From positions 1 to 64,000 of the forward strand of contig CAKSWT010000011.1 of the NCBI GenBank assembly GCA_934512135.1: a DNA stretch of 64,000 nucleotides, read 5' to 3'. Source of the DNA: an uncultured Oscillospiraceae bacterium (GTDB taxonomy: Bacteria; Bacillota; Clostridia; Oscillospirales; Oscillospiraceae). Below the pieces are notes generated by a model. The model made no database searches, was not told where the DNA came from, and saw only the letters and a program-made list of their open reading frames with translations. The position numbers were made by a program, and so were the translations under genes. Shown here in pieces: positions 48,920 to 58,056 of the stretch; within the stretch, counting starts at the first letter, position 1, and every line of letters begins with the position of its first letter.

Positions 48920-50335
48920 TCAGCGGGAGCAAAATGCCTCGCCGCAGGCGGCCACTGCCTTTTCAAAGCAAGCCGCAGGCGGATGCACGATACCGGCGCC
49001 GACCTGGCCGATCCCTGCCTCTCGGTGGGCCATGCCAGTATTGATAACCGGCAGGATGCCGGTGGCCAGCACCTTGCGGACGTCGATTCCCGTGGCGGCC
49101 CCCCGGAAATCCAGCGGCGGCAGCGAATAGCCGGGGTTTTCCGTCTCTGTAATCTCATACATTTGGGTGCTGTATGCCAGTGCGTCAGACACGCTGCCGC
49201 CCACAAACTGCACGATGGAGGGCGCCGCGGCCATGGCAAAGCCGCCGATTCCTGTGGTTTCGGTAATGGCGCTGTCGCCTAGGTCCGGATTGGCGTCCGT
49301 CTCCTCAAAGCCGGGGAACATCAGGCCCTGCACCATCTGGGCCGGGCCGGTGAACCACCGGTCGGCGGGCATGCCGCTCACCTTAATGCCGAACTCCACG
49401 CCGTTGCGGGCCATAACCGTGACGACGGTGGACTTGGGCACCCCGTGGGCCGCCTCCATCATACACTTGCACGCAGGCATGGACAGGTTCAGGAAGTAGT
49501 GCTCGTTGCCAGCCATAAACGCCAGCGCCTTTTTTGCGGCTTCCTGGTCGATGGATGCATCCAGGAAGTACGGCAGCAGGTCCCGGATGAGCAGAGCCGT
49601 GGCTGCCTTGTTCCGGTTATGGCACTCATCTCCCATATGCAGCGCCTGGGCGGTGAGATTCTTGATGTCCACCCCGCCGGCCAGGGCAACGACGGCCTTC
49701 AGAACGGGGGCGAATTCCCGTTGGATGTAGCGCAGCCTGTCGAGGACCTCGGGGCTGTTGGCGCCGAAGCGCAGCACTTTGCCCAGCCCCTCGTTGATGG
49801 TGGCATAGCTGTAATTTCCGTCGGTGACGTTTCTCACCACGTGTACCGGCATACTGGGCGAAATTACCCCCGCCATGGGTCCCACGGCGTGGTGCTCGTG
49901 GCAGGGAGAAAACTCGATCTCCCCCGACGCGGCCAGCTTGTCCGCCTCCTCTGCCGTGTCCGCCAGCCCCTCATACATCAGCGCACCCATAATGGCGCCG
50001 CGCATGGGACCACACATGTCCTGATAGGCAATGGGCGGGCCTGCGTGGAGGATGGTTTTCTCCGTCATGCCGGGGATCACCCGAAGGGCCTGGTCAACGT
50101 CCACCAGAACCGGATGCGCCTGCTTGATCTTTTCCACCGCTAGGCGGTTGGCCTCGTTCACCTGCTCATCCTCCAATAAGCAGTCCAGCGCTTCGATCAG
50201 CTTTATGTTGCCCCCTGCGGCGGGCTTCCAGTCCACATGCAGGCAGGGGATCTGCTGACGGACAATTTCCTTCTGAAACAGGGGCGTACCCACATTCAGA
50301 ATATTCAGCTGTGTTTCAAATAACGTGTGTTCCAT
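48920..50335 (-). CDS. DUF1116 protein, AllG/YlbE-like transcarbamylase subunit
   Basis: This 471-residue protein belongs to DUF1116. Visible features are LNVGTPLFQKEIVRQ at the start, GGNIKLIEALDCLL, ILHAGPPIAYQDMCGPMRGA, FSPCHEHHAVGPMAGVISPS and HMGDECHNRNKAATALL; the conserved His, Asp and Cys could form the active site. In E. coli the AllF-AllG-AllH set forms oxamate transcarbamylase, which converts oxalurate and phosphate to oxamate and carbamoyl phosphate. The start overlaps the FdrA stop as TAATG. Here it is joined to a ring-opening amidohydrolase rather than allantoin enzymes, so the ureido substrate may differ. Confidence 0.88.
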   Translation of the reverse strand: MEHTLFETQLNILNVGTPLFQKEIVRQQIPCLHVDWKPAAGGNIKLIEALDCLLEDEQVNEANRLAVEKIKQAHPVLVDVDQALRVIPGMTEKTILHAGPPIAYQDMCGPMRGAIMGALMYEGLADTAEEADKLAASGEIEFSPCHEHHAVGPMAGVISPSMPVHVVRNVTDGNYSYATINEGLGKVLRFGANSPEVLDRLRYIQREFAPVLKAVVALAGGVDIKNLTAQALHMGDECHNRNKAATALLIRDLLPYFLDASIDQEAAKKALAFMAGNEHYFLNLSMPACKCMMEAAHGVPKSTVVTVMARNGVEFGIKVSGMPADRWFTGPAQMVQGLMFPGFEETDANPDLGDSAITETTGIGGFAMAAAPSIVQFVGGSVSDALAYSTQMYEITETENPGYSLPPLDFRGAATGIDVRKVLATGILPVINTGMAHREAGIGQVGAGIVHPPAACFEKAVAACGEAFCSR

Positions 50336-51888
50336 TACTTCCCTTGCCTCCCCTTTCCTACGGCCAGCGCCATCTGGACCGCTTCCAGATTGCTGTGGGC
50401 GATCAATACTCCGGCTTCCTCCAGCGCTGCACGCTGGGCATCATACCCTTGGAAATCCTCCTGCGTCCCCAGAATGTAGGCAATAAAGATCACCTGGCGG
50501 CCCGCCTTGCGGTTCTCGGCCTGCGCCCGGCGAATCCCCTCCAGCACCACCCCTGCGGGATCTGCATGGGAACCGTAGCCCAGCTCAATATCCAGCAGCA
50601 CCACGGCGGTCTCGGGGCTCTGTGCCTCCTGAAGCAGTCGGTCGTTGCGCAGCTCCGGCTCAATCATGGGGTGGGGCCGACCAACGGTAAAGGCATCATC
50701 CCCCAGGTCGATGATGGTATTCTTCCTGCTAATATTCAGATCCTCCATCTGCTGCTGGGGCTTTTTCGCCACGTTGCTGTAAACGTCCAGGCGTTCCTTG
50801 GTGATCTCAAACAGCGCTTCGGCAGCCAGCGTGCCCCCGCAGAACAGCCCACGGATGTACTTCTGCTCCGGACGCAGTTTCTGGGCGGCATCCAGCAGCG
50901 CCTTGCCGGGAACAAAGGGGGGCAGCTGTCCGGCCTCCTGCCCCTTGGAGAGGGCGACGGCCTTGGCGGCGGCATCCGCAAGATTGGACGCAAATACCGC
51001 TCCGGCCTGCTGCGCGTCAGCAGCGTCTCCCCCGATAAAGCACACCACCACGGGCTTTGTGCAGGTACTCACCCGGGCAAGCACCTTGGCGGCCACCTCA
51101 TGCACCGGGGGCTTGGAGATCAGTACAATCACGCGGGTATTGGGGTCGGCGTCCAGCAGGTCGATGCCGTCCAGCATCATGCGCCCGCCGATGGCAGCCG
51201 ACAGGTCACGTCCGCCGGTGCCGATGGCCTGGGACACGCCGCCCCCCAGACGATCCACCAGAACGGTCACCTCCTGCAGGCCGGTACCGGAGGCTCCCAC
51301 CATGCCGATGTCGCCCCGACGCACCCGGTTTGCAAAGCACAGTCCCACACCGTTGATGATGGCGGTGCCGCAGTCCGGACCCATCACCAAAAGCCCCTTC
51401 TCATGGGCTGTTTCCTTGAGCTCCTTTTCCTGCTCGACTGTGACGTTGTCGGAGAACAGCATCACATGCATATCGTTTTTTAGTGCCATACGGGCCTCAC
51501 GGGCGGCGTACTGGCCGGCCACGGAGATGATGGCCAGGTTGAGCTCAGGGTTTGCCTCTTTTGCCTGGGCAATGGTGTGATACACCTGCTCCTGCTGCTT
51601 TTTCCCGCCCTTTCCGTTGGATGCCAGCAGCACGTCCACCTGGGCGCTGGCCTGCCGGCACTGCTCCTCGGTGTGGGCACGCACGGCGATCAAAAGGTCG
51701 TTCTGGCCGGCCGCGACCACCTCGTCGTTGGACAGGCCAATGCCCGCCAGCAGGCCCTTATTCATATCGGTGGCCATGGATACCATGGCATCCAAAACGC
51801 CCTCCAGCTTTTTCAGCTTATTGGAAAGGGTCATCAGGGTAACGGAATCATAGTAGGAATTTTTTCTGACACAGATCAGATCTGCCAT
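50335..51888 (-). CDS. fdrA: FdrA/AllF-like transcarbamylase subunit (acyl-CoA-synthetase-like)
   Basis: The protein has about 517 residues from ATG 51888, which has AAAGGAG eight bases upstream; earlier ATGs in frame (51906, 51894) are badly spaced. It resembles succinyl-CoA-synthetase alpha subunits: GDIGMVGASGTGLQEVTVLV, GVSQAIGTGGRDLSAAIGG, VIVLISKPPV and VVVCFIGGD. FdrA is the large subunit of the AllFGH oxamate transcarbamylase in E. coli. The gene overlaps the end of the DUF2877 gene by 41 bp, so the subunits are made together. A phosphohistidine-type mechanism, as in CoA synthetases, is possible but not shown. Confidence 0.9.
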   Translation of the reverse strand: MADLICVRKNSYYDSVTLMTLSNKLKKLEGVLDAMVSMATDMNKGLLAGIGLSNDEVVAAGQNDLLIAVRAHTEEQCRQASAQVDVLLASNGKGGKKQQEQVYHTIAQAKEANPELNLAIISVAGQYAAREARMALKNDMHVMLFSDNVTVEQEKELKETAHEKGLLVMGPDCGTAIINGVGLCFANRVRRGDIGMVGASGTGLQEVTVLVDRLGGGVSQAIGTGGRDLSAAIGGRMMLDGIDLLDADPNTRVIVLISKPPVHEVAAKVLARVSTCTKPVVVCFIGGDAADAQQAGAVFASNLADAAAKAVALSKGQEAGQLPPFVPGKALLDAAQKLRPEQKYIRGLFCGGTLAAEALFEITKERLDVYSNVAKKPQQQMEDLNISRKNTIIDLGDDAFTVGRPHPMIEPELRNDRLLQEAQSPETAVVLLDIELGYGSHADPAGVVLEGIRRAQAENRKAGRQVIFIAYILGTQEDFQGYDAQRAALEEAGVLIAHSNLEAVQMALAVGKGRQGK

Positions 51889-52786
51889 TTTCATCGCTCC
51901 TTTCATTTTGGTTCAGCAGTGCCAGCGCCCGCTGTACGCCCATGCACATGTCGAACCCCGAACTGGCCCCCACGGCCATCAGCGCCTGCACCGCCTGCTC
52001 CAGGTCTTGGGAGGTGTGGTCGGCGCAGGCCAGCAGCACCTGCTGCAGCGAGGTCCGCCAGCGGCCCTCCAGCGCACAGCTCAGCATCCAGCGGCCCACC
52101 TGGGTGGTGCTGTTCAGGCAGGGACGCACCGCCTTCCCTACGGCTTCCGCCCAGCCTTGGGCAGCGGGGCCGCCCAGCACCCGCAGCGTAGCGTAAAAGC
52201 CGGTAAGGAAGTCGTCTCCCGACGGCGTGAGCCCCAAGCCGAAGCCCACCATACGCTCCACGGCGGGGCCGGGGTCCTGCCCTGTCCGCAGTGCGGCGCA
52301 CAGCTCCCGCCCGGATCGGACCAGCTTTTGATAGATCAGCGCACCATATCCCTCTGTCTGTGGGGGGGACGCCGTGTGCAGCAGTGCCCCCAGCAGACGC
52401 TGGGTAGCCGCCGCACTGGGCAGCACCGCCGTCTGGGGACCGTACAGGCAACTGCGCACCGCCGCCTGCGCATACAGGCAGGAAATATCGCCAAAGGTCA
52501 GCATGCCGTCGCTCCAGCGGGCCCGCATACCGGGCTCCACCCCTTGGAAAGAGACCGGCCTGCGCAGCACCGCGCAGGCCGGGCCACGATCGGGCGTGGG
52601 GGAAATCACAGTAAACAGTACGCCCTGTGCTTCAATGTTCACACTGCGGCGATATACGCTCTGCACGACGCCCTCCCCCGGTGTGCGCAGCAGCCTGTCC
52701 AGCAGCTCCTCTATCAGGGCTGCTTCCACTGTTTTGGACATTGAACTCGCCTCGCTTTTTTCACTGGCGATCATGCAATGGGGCAT
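51848..52786 (-). CDS. DUF2877 protein, AllH/YlbF-like transcarbamylase subunit
   Basis: The protein has 312 residues. The conserved DUF2877 motif is GLGLTPSGDDFLTGF in the middle, with SSGFDMCMGVQRAL near the end; E. coli AllH has the same GxGLTPSxDD. It completes the AllFGH set with the two downstream genes. The start at 52786 lies directly after the permease stop (TAAATG, AAGGCG upstream). An alternative ATG at 52741 with GAGGCGAG upstream would remove 15 residues and is about equally likely. Confidence 0.85.
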   Translation of the reverse strand: MPHCMIASEKSEASSMSKTVEAALIEELLDRLLRTPGEGVVQSVYRRSVNIEAQGVLFTVISPTPDRGPACAVLRRPVSFQGVEPGMRARWSDGMLTFGDISCLYAQAAVRSCLYGPQTAVLPSAAATQRLLGALLHTASPPQTEGYGALIYQKLVRSGRELCAALRTGQDPGPAVERMVGFGLGLTPSGDDFLTGFYATLRVLGGPAAQGWAEAVGKAVRPCLNSTTQVGRWMLSCALEGRWRTSLQQVLLACADHTSQDLEQAVQALMAVGASSGFDMCMGVQRALALLNQNERSDENGRSDLCQKKFLL

Positions 52787-54142
52787 TTACGCCTTGTCCT
52801 CTTGCCTTTTCTTCTCCTTCGGGTAGAAATTGTCCAACACGATTGCAAGGATTGCCGCCGGGATGATGCCGTTGTTGAGGCAGACAGCCACGGACTGCGG
52901 CAGGCACGCCTGGGTGACCTCGGGCACCAGGCTGAAGCCCACGCCCACCCCCAGGGAAACGGCCATAATCAGCAGGTTCCGGTTATTCAGCGGCTCCTGC
53001 CGGATGAGGGACAGGCCGGACAGGAACACCATGGTGAAGGTGACCAGGGTGGCGCCCCCCAGGGCCGGCTCCGGCACGCAGAGGATAATGGCCGAGAGCT
53101 TGGGAAACAGCGACATTCCAACCAGGATGAACGCCCCCAGGGTGACCACGGAACGGCTGAACACCCCTGTGAGGTTCACCACGCCGATGTTCTGGGTATA
53201 GGACGTATTGGGAAATGCGTTGAAGAACGAGGCCAACACGCTGCCCAGGCCGTCGGCCAGAATGGCGCCCTTGCTCTCCTCCGGCTTCGGCGGCCGGCCC
53301 TTGGCGATGGTCGTCAGGGCGGCGGTGTCCCCCACGGTTTCCACCGTGGTGGCGACAAACATAAACAGCATGGACACAATGGCGGGCCACTTGAACTCCA
53401 GCTTATAGCGCAGCGGCGTGGGAATGGAAAACCATCCCGCATCCCGAACGGCGGAAAAGTCCACCTGTCCCATGCATATGGCCACAATATAGCCCGCCAC
53501 GATCCCGATCAGGATGGACGCAGACTTTATCATCTTGATCCTGGAGCGGTTGCACAGGATAATGACCAGAATCACAAGCCCTGCCAGCAGCATATTGACA
53601 GGGGCCCCGAGTCCCGCCACCGTTTTGCTGCCCGCCGCCTGCCTCATGCCCGTGGGAATCAGGGTGAGGCCGATGGTCATAACCACAATCCCGGAAACCA
53701 GGGGATTGAAGATTTTCTTCAGCTTGTCCAGGAAGCAGCCCAAAAATGTCTCAAAGAGGCCACCGATCAGCCCGGCGCCCAGGCAGGCGGGAATCCCGTA
53801 CTGGGAGACAATGGCCACCACCGTGGACAAAAAGGCGTTGCTGGTGCCCATCACAATGGGCAGACGGGAACCCACCTGCTTGAATCCCACCACCTGCATC
53901 AGCGTCGCCAGACCCGCAACAAGCAGCGCGCACTGAATCAAGAAAATCCCTTCGCCGCTTTGCAGACCCACAAGGCTGATTACCAGCAGGGGCACGGTGA
54001 CGTTGCCGGCAAGCATTGCCAGTATGTGCTGTAAGGCATAGACGATGCTCTGCCTGACCGGCGGCTTATCCTCTACGTTGTAGATAACATCCGGGTTGCC
54101 TGATTCCGGGGCCTTGCTTTTCTCGATCCTCTCATCGCTCAT
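52787..54142 (-). CDS. NCS2-family nucleobase permease (xanthine/uracil type)
   Basis: This 451-residue protein has about 14 membrane segments. Family motifs are YALQHILAMLAGNVTVPLLV in helix 1, VETVGDTAALTTIAKG in helix 8 with the substrate-binding Glu and Asp, and NAFPNTSYTQNIGVVNLTGV in helix 10, closer to purine/urate members than to UraA. It imports a nucleobase or similar heterocycle with protons. Being in the same operon as a cyclic-imide hydrolase, it probably imports the ring compound that is opened. Substrates of this family include xanthine, urate, uracil; barbiturate or cyanurate is an inference. Start ATG 54142 follows AAAGGAG. Confidence 0.9.
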   Translation of the reverse strand: MSDERIEKSKAPESGNPDVIYNVEDKPPVRQSIVYALQHILAMLAGNVTVPLLVISLVGLQSGEGIFLIQCALLVAGLATLMQVVGFKQVGSRLPIVMGTSNAFLSTVVAIVSQYGIPACLGAGLIGGLFETFLGCFLDKLKKIFNPLVSGIVVMTIGLTLIPTGMRQAAGSKTVAGLGAPVNMLLAGLVILVIILCNRSRIKMIKSASILIGIVAGYIVAICMGQVDFSAVRDAGWFSIPTPLRYKLEFKWPAIVSMLFMFVATTVETVGDTAALTTIAKGRPPKPEESKGAILADGLGSVLASFFNAFPNTSYTQNIGVVNLTGVFSRSVVTLGAFILVGMSLFPKLSAIILCVPEPALGGATLVTFTMVFLSGLSLIRQEPLNNRNLLIMAVSLGVGVGFSLVPEVTQACLPQSVAVCLNNGIIPAAILAIVLDNFYPKEKKRQEDKA

Positions 54143-54238
54143 TTGCTTCTATGCTCCTTTCATGGGATGAAGGGCAAACTCCCTTTGCCGTAGATAGGAC
54201 CTTTGTCCAGAGACATATGCGCAGCTATGCCGGTAAGA

Positions 54239-55498
54239 TTAGACGAAGATAAACGAAGCGACAATCAGCACGGCCAGCACACTCAGGACATATTTCATGT
54301 TGTTTTTGACAATGGTCATGATGTCGACCTGGAAGCCGTCAGACAGCGCGGCGATATTGATCTGGACCGGGCTGACCTGGGTGCCAAGGCCGGCGGCAAT
54401 GGCCACCATACCCATGGATGCAGAGGGCATCCCCAACAGCGACATGGTGGGCAAAATCAGGGCCAGCACACCGGCACACATGGCGCCGGAGGGAATGGCG
54501 ATCAGGAAGGCCATGATAATGGCGCAGGGAACGATGATAATCTGCGGAGCCATGCCTACCAGCGCCGCCAGCTGCTCAAAGGTGCCCAGGGCCGCAATGA
54601 TGTTGATAAAGCCCAGGAAAATGCCCACGGAGAACAGGGTGGTCAGAATGTACTTGGAGCCTTCGCCCAGGGCGTCGCAGGTTTTGTTGATTCCCAGCGG
54701 GGTAAGCGCTGCGGTCAGGATCGCAGTAATCAGAACGTTGACCACTGGGGAGAAAATATGCACGTTCAGCAATCCGTTGATCTTCCCGCCGAGAATGACC
54801 AGAAGCAGCAGGGCAATGGCCGGGATCATCCGCACGCCGGGTCTGCGAATCTCTTCCTCCTCGGCATCTTCCCCCTCCGGGTTAGCCGCTTCCACCAGCA
54901 GGCTTCCCTTTTTGTAGACGCCATAGCCGGCCAGCGCTGCACCCAGCAGAACCATGATAAGCGTCAGCGGCATCATGTTTGCGGCGTGCTTGCCTACGTC
55001 AACCGCCGCCGCCTCGGCCGCCAGAACCGTTTCGGTGGAGGCGGGGGAGGTAGTAAAGCAGGCTGCGGTGGCAATTGCCATGCCGGCGATTACCTCAGGG
55101 ATGGCGCCCACCGCCACAAAGACCAGGGGGGCAATGACCATGGTATTTCCGGCGCCCATGCCGGCCATATAGGTGGCCAGGGACTGCACCAGAACCATGA
55201 AGGCGGCAAACAGGAAAATCTTTTTCTTCAGCTTCTTCTGGGCGATGTTCACAATGGCCTTGAAGCAGCCCGCCTGCGACACCATAACGGCGGCAGCAGC
55301 GTACAGAATGGGGGCGGTATAGGAGAACATGGTGGAAATACCGCCGGTGACCATGCCAACCGCATCGCCAAGGGCAATCTGACCGATCAGCATTGCCACA
55401 ACTGCCCCCAGCAGGCCGGCGAAAAGCATGTGTCTTCTCCAGAAAATCAGAACGACCAGGATAATTGCAATCGGGATAAGGTTGATCAATAGTTCCAT
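54239..55498 (-). CDS. Polytopic anion permease of the ion-transporter (DcuC/GntP-like) type
   Basis: This 419-residue protein has about 11 hydrophobic segments in two halves. Features are AGMGAGNTMVIAPLVFVAVG and ACFTTSPASTETVLAAEAAA in the first half and FLIAIPSGAMCAGVLALILP in the second, with a charged acidic loop (NPEGEDAEEEEIRR) between. The arrangement fits the ion-transporter superfamily of carboxylate carriers; exact family not certain. It might export the carboxylate end product (malonate-, oxamate- or malonamate-like) or import an anionic substrate. It starts 3 bp after the amidohydrolase stop, with GAGGTG upstream. Confidence 0.75.
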   Translation of the reverse strand: MELLINLIPIAIILVVLIFWRRHMLFAGLLGAVVAMLIGQIALGDAVGMVTGGISTMFSYTAPILYAAAAVMVSQAGCFKAIVNIAQKKLKKKIFLFAAFMVLVQSLATYMAGMGAGNTMVIAPLVFVAVGAIPEVIAGMAIATAACFTTSPASTETVLAAEAAAVDVGKHAANMMPLTLIMVLLGAALAGYGVYKKGSLLVEAANPEGEDAEEEEIRRPGVRMIPAIALLLLVILGGKINGLLNVHIFSPVVNVLITAILTAALTPLGINKTCDALGEGSKYILTTLFSVGIFLGFINIIAALGTFEQLAALVGMAPQIIIVPCAIIMAFLIAIPSGAMCAGVLALILPTMSLLGMPSASMGMVAIAAGLGTQVSPVQINIAALSDGFQVDIMTIVKNNMKYVLSVLAVLIVASFIFV

Positions 55499-55501
55499 AG
55501 C

Positions 55502-56681
55502 CTACACCTCAACTTCTCTTTTTTGAAAATAACCGTATATCGGGCTTTGGGAAACAATGGCTTCCTCCGGTGATTTCGCATCGATTACCACGAAATCTGC
55601 CGGCTCCATCTCCTGGAAGGCGGGGTTGATCCCCAGCATTTCCAAGGGGGTCTTGCTGACCATGTCGAACAGGGTTCGCAGGTCGTCCGTGCCGCCCATA
55701 TGGCAGCCGTGGGCGGCGATCAGCGCAGTCTGTAGGGGATTGCCGTTTCCGAAGGGGTTGAAGGGGTCCCTGATGTTATCGGAGGCAAGGGCCACCGGAA
55801 TTCGATATTCCTCTGCAATCCGCTTGATGGGCGCGATTCCCCTAGGCACATTCCAGGGATGATGGCGGCCCTGGAGGTACAGATTGGTAGACGGCAGGGA
55901 GATCACCTGGATACCGGCGGCCTTCACCTGTTCCAGAACCTGGCCCTGCTTTTCCGGCGGATTGGCGGCCAGGCTGCACAGGTGCCCCGCCGTAACCCGG
56001 CCCTGCCATCCACGGCGAAGGGTGGTCTGTGCCAGCTGGAGCAGCGTATGACTCTCCGGGTCATCGGTCTCGTCAATGTGCATGTCAATGGCGGCATCAT
56101 ATTTTTCCGCCAGATCAAAGATCATGTCGATATGCCTCTGGGGGTCCTTTTCCGTGGCCGGGATACCGCCCACCAGGTCGGCTCCTGCCGCCATGGCTTG
56201 GTCCAGTGCGGCATAGTTTCCGGGACGCTCCACAATCCCCTATTTGCAGCTTGATCCGGTCACGGTACTTCTGCTGAAGCTCCTTCAGCACCTGGACGGA
56301 GCGGATGCCGATTCCCTCGTCCACGTCCACATGGGTGCGCAGATAGCGTGTCCCGTTGCGGAAGCACATCTCCAGCACCGTCTCGGCCCGCTCCAGAATA
56401 TCCCGGTCTGTCATGGCGCTCTTGTAGCTCGCCATGAGCCGGATTGCCTCCTCCAGCGTGCCGGACCGATTCTTCACCCGGGCATTCACAAGGGCCTTGT
56501 CCAGATGGGTATGCAGGTCGCAGTAGCCCCGGATGACCATTCTCCCTGCAAGGTCCAGGATCTCGTCGCCGTCCGAGGCCTCTGTGCCCTGAAGATAGTG
56601 GAATGTTCCGCTGCGCACGGCAATGTCACAGGTTTTCTCCTGTGCAACCAAATAGGCGTTCTTTAAGATGTAATTCAACAT
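55502..56681 (-). pseudogene. Cytosine-deaminase-like amidohydrolase, interrupted by a frameshift
   Basis: Two overlapping frames together give about 392 residues of a metal-dependent amidohydrolase. The first part (56681 to about 56240) has the HxH metal site CDLHTHLDKAL and RTHVDVDEGIG. The second (about 56240 to 55502) has DMHIDETDDPESHTLLQL, AGHLCSLA and LASDNIRDPF, all features of cytosine deaminase-type enzymes. The break is at a run of four G on the minus strand (plus 56237-56240); with three G the frame is continuous. It may be a true frameshift or a sequencing error. In this operon it could deaminate or de-imidate a ring, or hydrolyse a later amide. Start ATG 56681 follows AAGGTG. 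Confidence 0.85.
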
Positions 56682-56695
56682 TGCACCTTCTCAGA

Positions 56696-57796
56696 TTACT
56701 TTTTGAGGATCACCGCCACGGGGCCGCCGCCGTCCGGGCCCTGATGCTCGCCGCCCCCTGACACATACACCATGGGGTCGTTGACAATCGCGGCGATTAC
56801 GCCGTTCACCACCGCCCGTGCGTGGCGGGTGTGGTTGATGTCCGAGTCGGTGTGCATGGTATTTCTTCTGCCGCGGACATATCCGGTGGTGTCGGCCTCC
56901 GCCTTGGCGAACACGTTTACAATCTGCTTTGTCTGCTCCTCCGTGGGATATTTATCCACCGCCATACCCGCATTCTCGATTGCGGCAATCACCGCCTTGA
57001 AATCAATGGGGTCCTGCATCACGCTGTGGCCGATGGTAAAGTCGCTGGCGGCCTTGGTGGAGTTGCCCATCAGGATGATCTCGCAGTTGAGCAGCTCAAT
57101 GCCTGCGGAGGTGGAGGCAACGCCGGAATAGAGGGACCAGTCCTTGCAGATGCTCTCGTCGGTCACGGTGCCTTCTTCAATCTCGCCCAGGGCCAGAGCC
57201 ACCCCCAGCGCAGAGGCGCCCCGGTTATAGCCCATGGACTCGTAGGTATCGTGGGTCACCACATCCTTGCCACGCCTCTTGGCATCCATAATCCGCTCGG
57301 AGGTGAGCAAGGGGCATTTGATCTGTACAAAATGGACGTCCTGGGGGGAATCTATTCCGGCGTCCTTCATCAGCTCCAGGGTCACGCGCCTGACCTCGTT
57401 CACCACCGCCATGGTGCCCTGCTCCTCCGGCAGGAAATCACGGGTGTAGCCGGAGCTGACCGCCAGGGACTTGACCCCTGTATCCGGGGTGGGAACATCC
57501 TTTTTGCAGAAGATGGTCGCATGGGGCGACATGACGCCTTCCGTCCCCCCGGACATGACAAAGGCAACCTTTTTCTGCGTCTCCTCCTCCGTCCAGCCGG
57601 TCTCCTCTGCAACCAGTTTGCGGAACGCAAAGGTAGACAGCGCCCGGGTAAAGTCATTTACACAGCCGTTGCCTTCCGTCTTTCCCAAAACGGCAATGAT
57701 TTCCTTCGGGTCTACACGCTTCTCGTCGATCATGCGCTTCAGCTCACGCACATCGTCCGGAGCAGACATCTCGATTTTGAATACGTCGATTTTCAT
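56696..57796 (-). CDS. Ring-opening amidohydrolase (cyanurate hydrolase / barbiturase family)
   Basis: This 366-residue protein has three repeat domains, each giving a Lys/Ser pair: [15 protein letters not shown] (Lys39) with [12 protein letters not shown] (Ser82); IKCPLL (Lys160) with [11 protein letters not shown] (Ser228 region) and GNS; FAKAEAD (Lys298) with [20 protein letters not shown] (Ser346). This is the AtzD/barbiturase fold, which opens six-membered cyclic ureides: cyanurate to carboxybiuret, barbiturate to ureidomalonate. It is the first gene of the operon; ATG 57796 follows GGAGGTTCTGAAC. Which ring it uses is not decided by sequence. The downstream transcarbamylase and carbamate kinase favour a substrate that yields a ureido acid, such as barbiturate. 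Confidence 0.92.
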   Translation of the reverse strand: MKIDVFKIEMSAPDDVRELKRMIDEKRVDPKEIIAVLGKTEGNGCVNDFTRALSTFAFRKLVAEETGWTEEETQKKVAFVMSGGTEGVMSPHATIFCKKDVPTPDTGVKSLAVSSGYTRDFLPEEQGTMAVVNEVRRVTLELMKDAGIDSPQDVHFVQIKCPLLTSERIMDAKRRGKDVVTHDTYESMGYNRGASALGVALALGEIEEGTVTDESICKDWSLYSGVASTSAGIELLNCEIILMGNSTKAASDFTIGHSVMQDPIDFKAVIAAIENAGMAVDKYPTEEQTKQIVNVFAKAEADTTGYVRGRRNTMHTDSDINHTRHARAVVNGVIAAIVNDPMVYVSGGGEHQGPDGGGPVAVILKK

Positions 57797-57985
57797 GTTC
57801 AGAACCTCCCATTGAATTGTTTGAGCGAGACGGTTTGCACGCAGCCGCGCGCCAGCTGCGACCTGTTGTTTTTGATTCGCACGAATCAACTGCATGGCCA
57901 TCATAGCACATTGGTCTCAAATTGTATTTATCTTTGTATGCCAAAATGTTCGTCGTATTATTGTTATCGTGAGATATTTCTATAC

Positions 57986-58034
57986 AAAAAATGCCCCGTT
58001 ATCCTGTTGCTGGGAAGCAACGGCATAACGGGGT
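57986..58034 (-). terminator. Terminator of the PucR gene
   Basis: A long stem of CCCCGTTAT with ATAACGGGG and an inner GTTGCT/AAGCAAC stem is followed on the minus strand by ATTTTTTGT. It separates the regulator from the operon that starts about 190 bp further left; a promoter for that operon must lie in between, but I could not place it with confidence. Confidence 0.88.
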
Positions 58035-58056
58035 CTTTGGAGCCATCGCAGGGCTT

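Noticed and set aside
47961..52786. Arginine deiminase pathway or classical allantoin operon
   Set aside because: Carbamate kinase and FdrA-type subunits are present, but no arginine deiminase, ornithine transcarbamylase, allantoinase or ureidoglycolate dehydrogenase is encoded near them.
52778..54034. 418-residue plus-strand frame over the NCS2 permease
   Set aside because: Very His/Gln/Gly-rich and antisense to a permease with correct helices and motifs.
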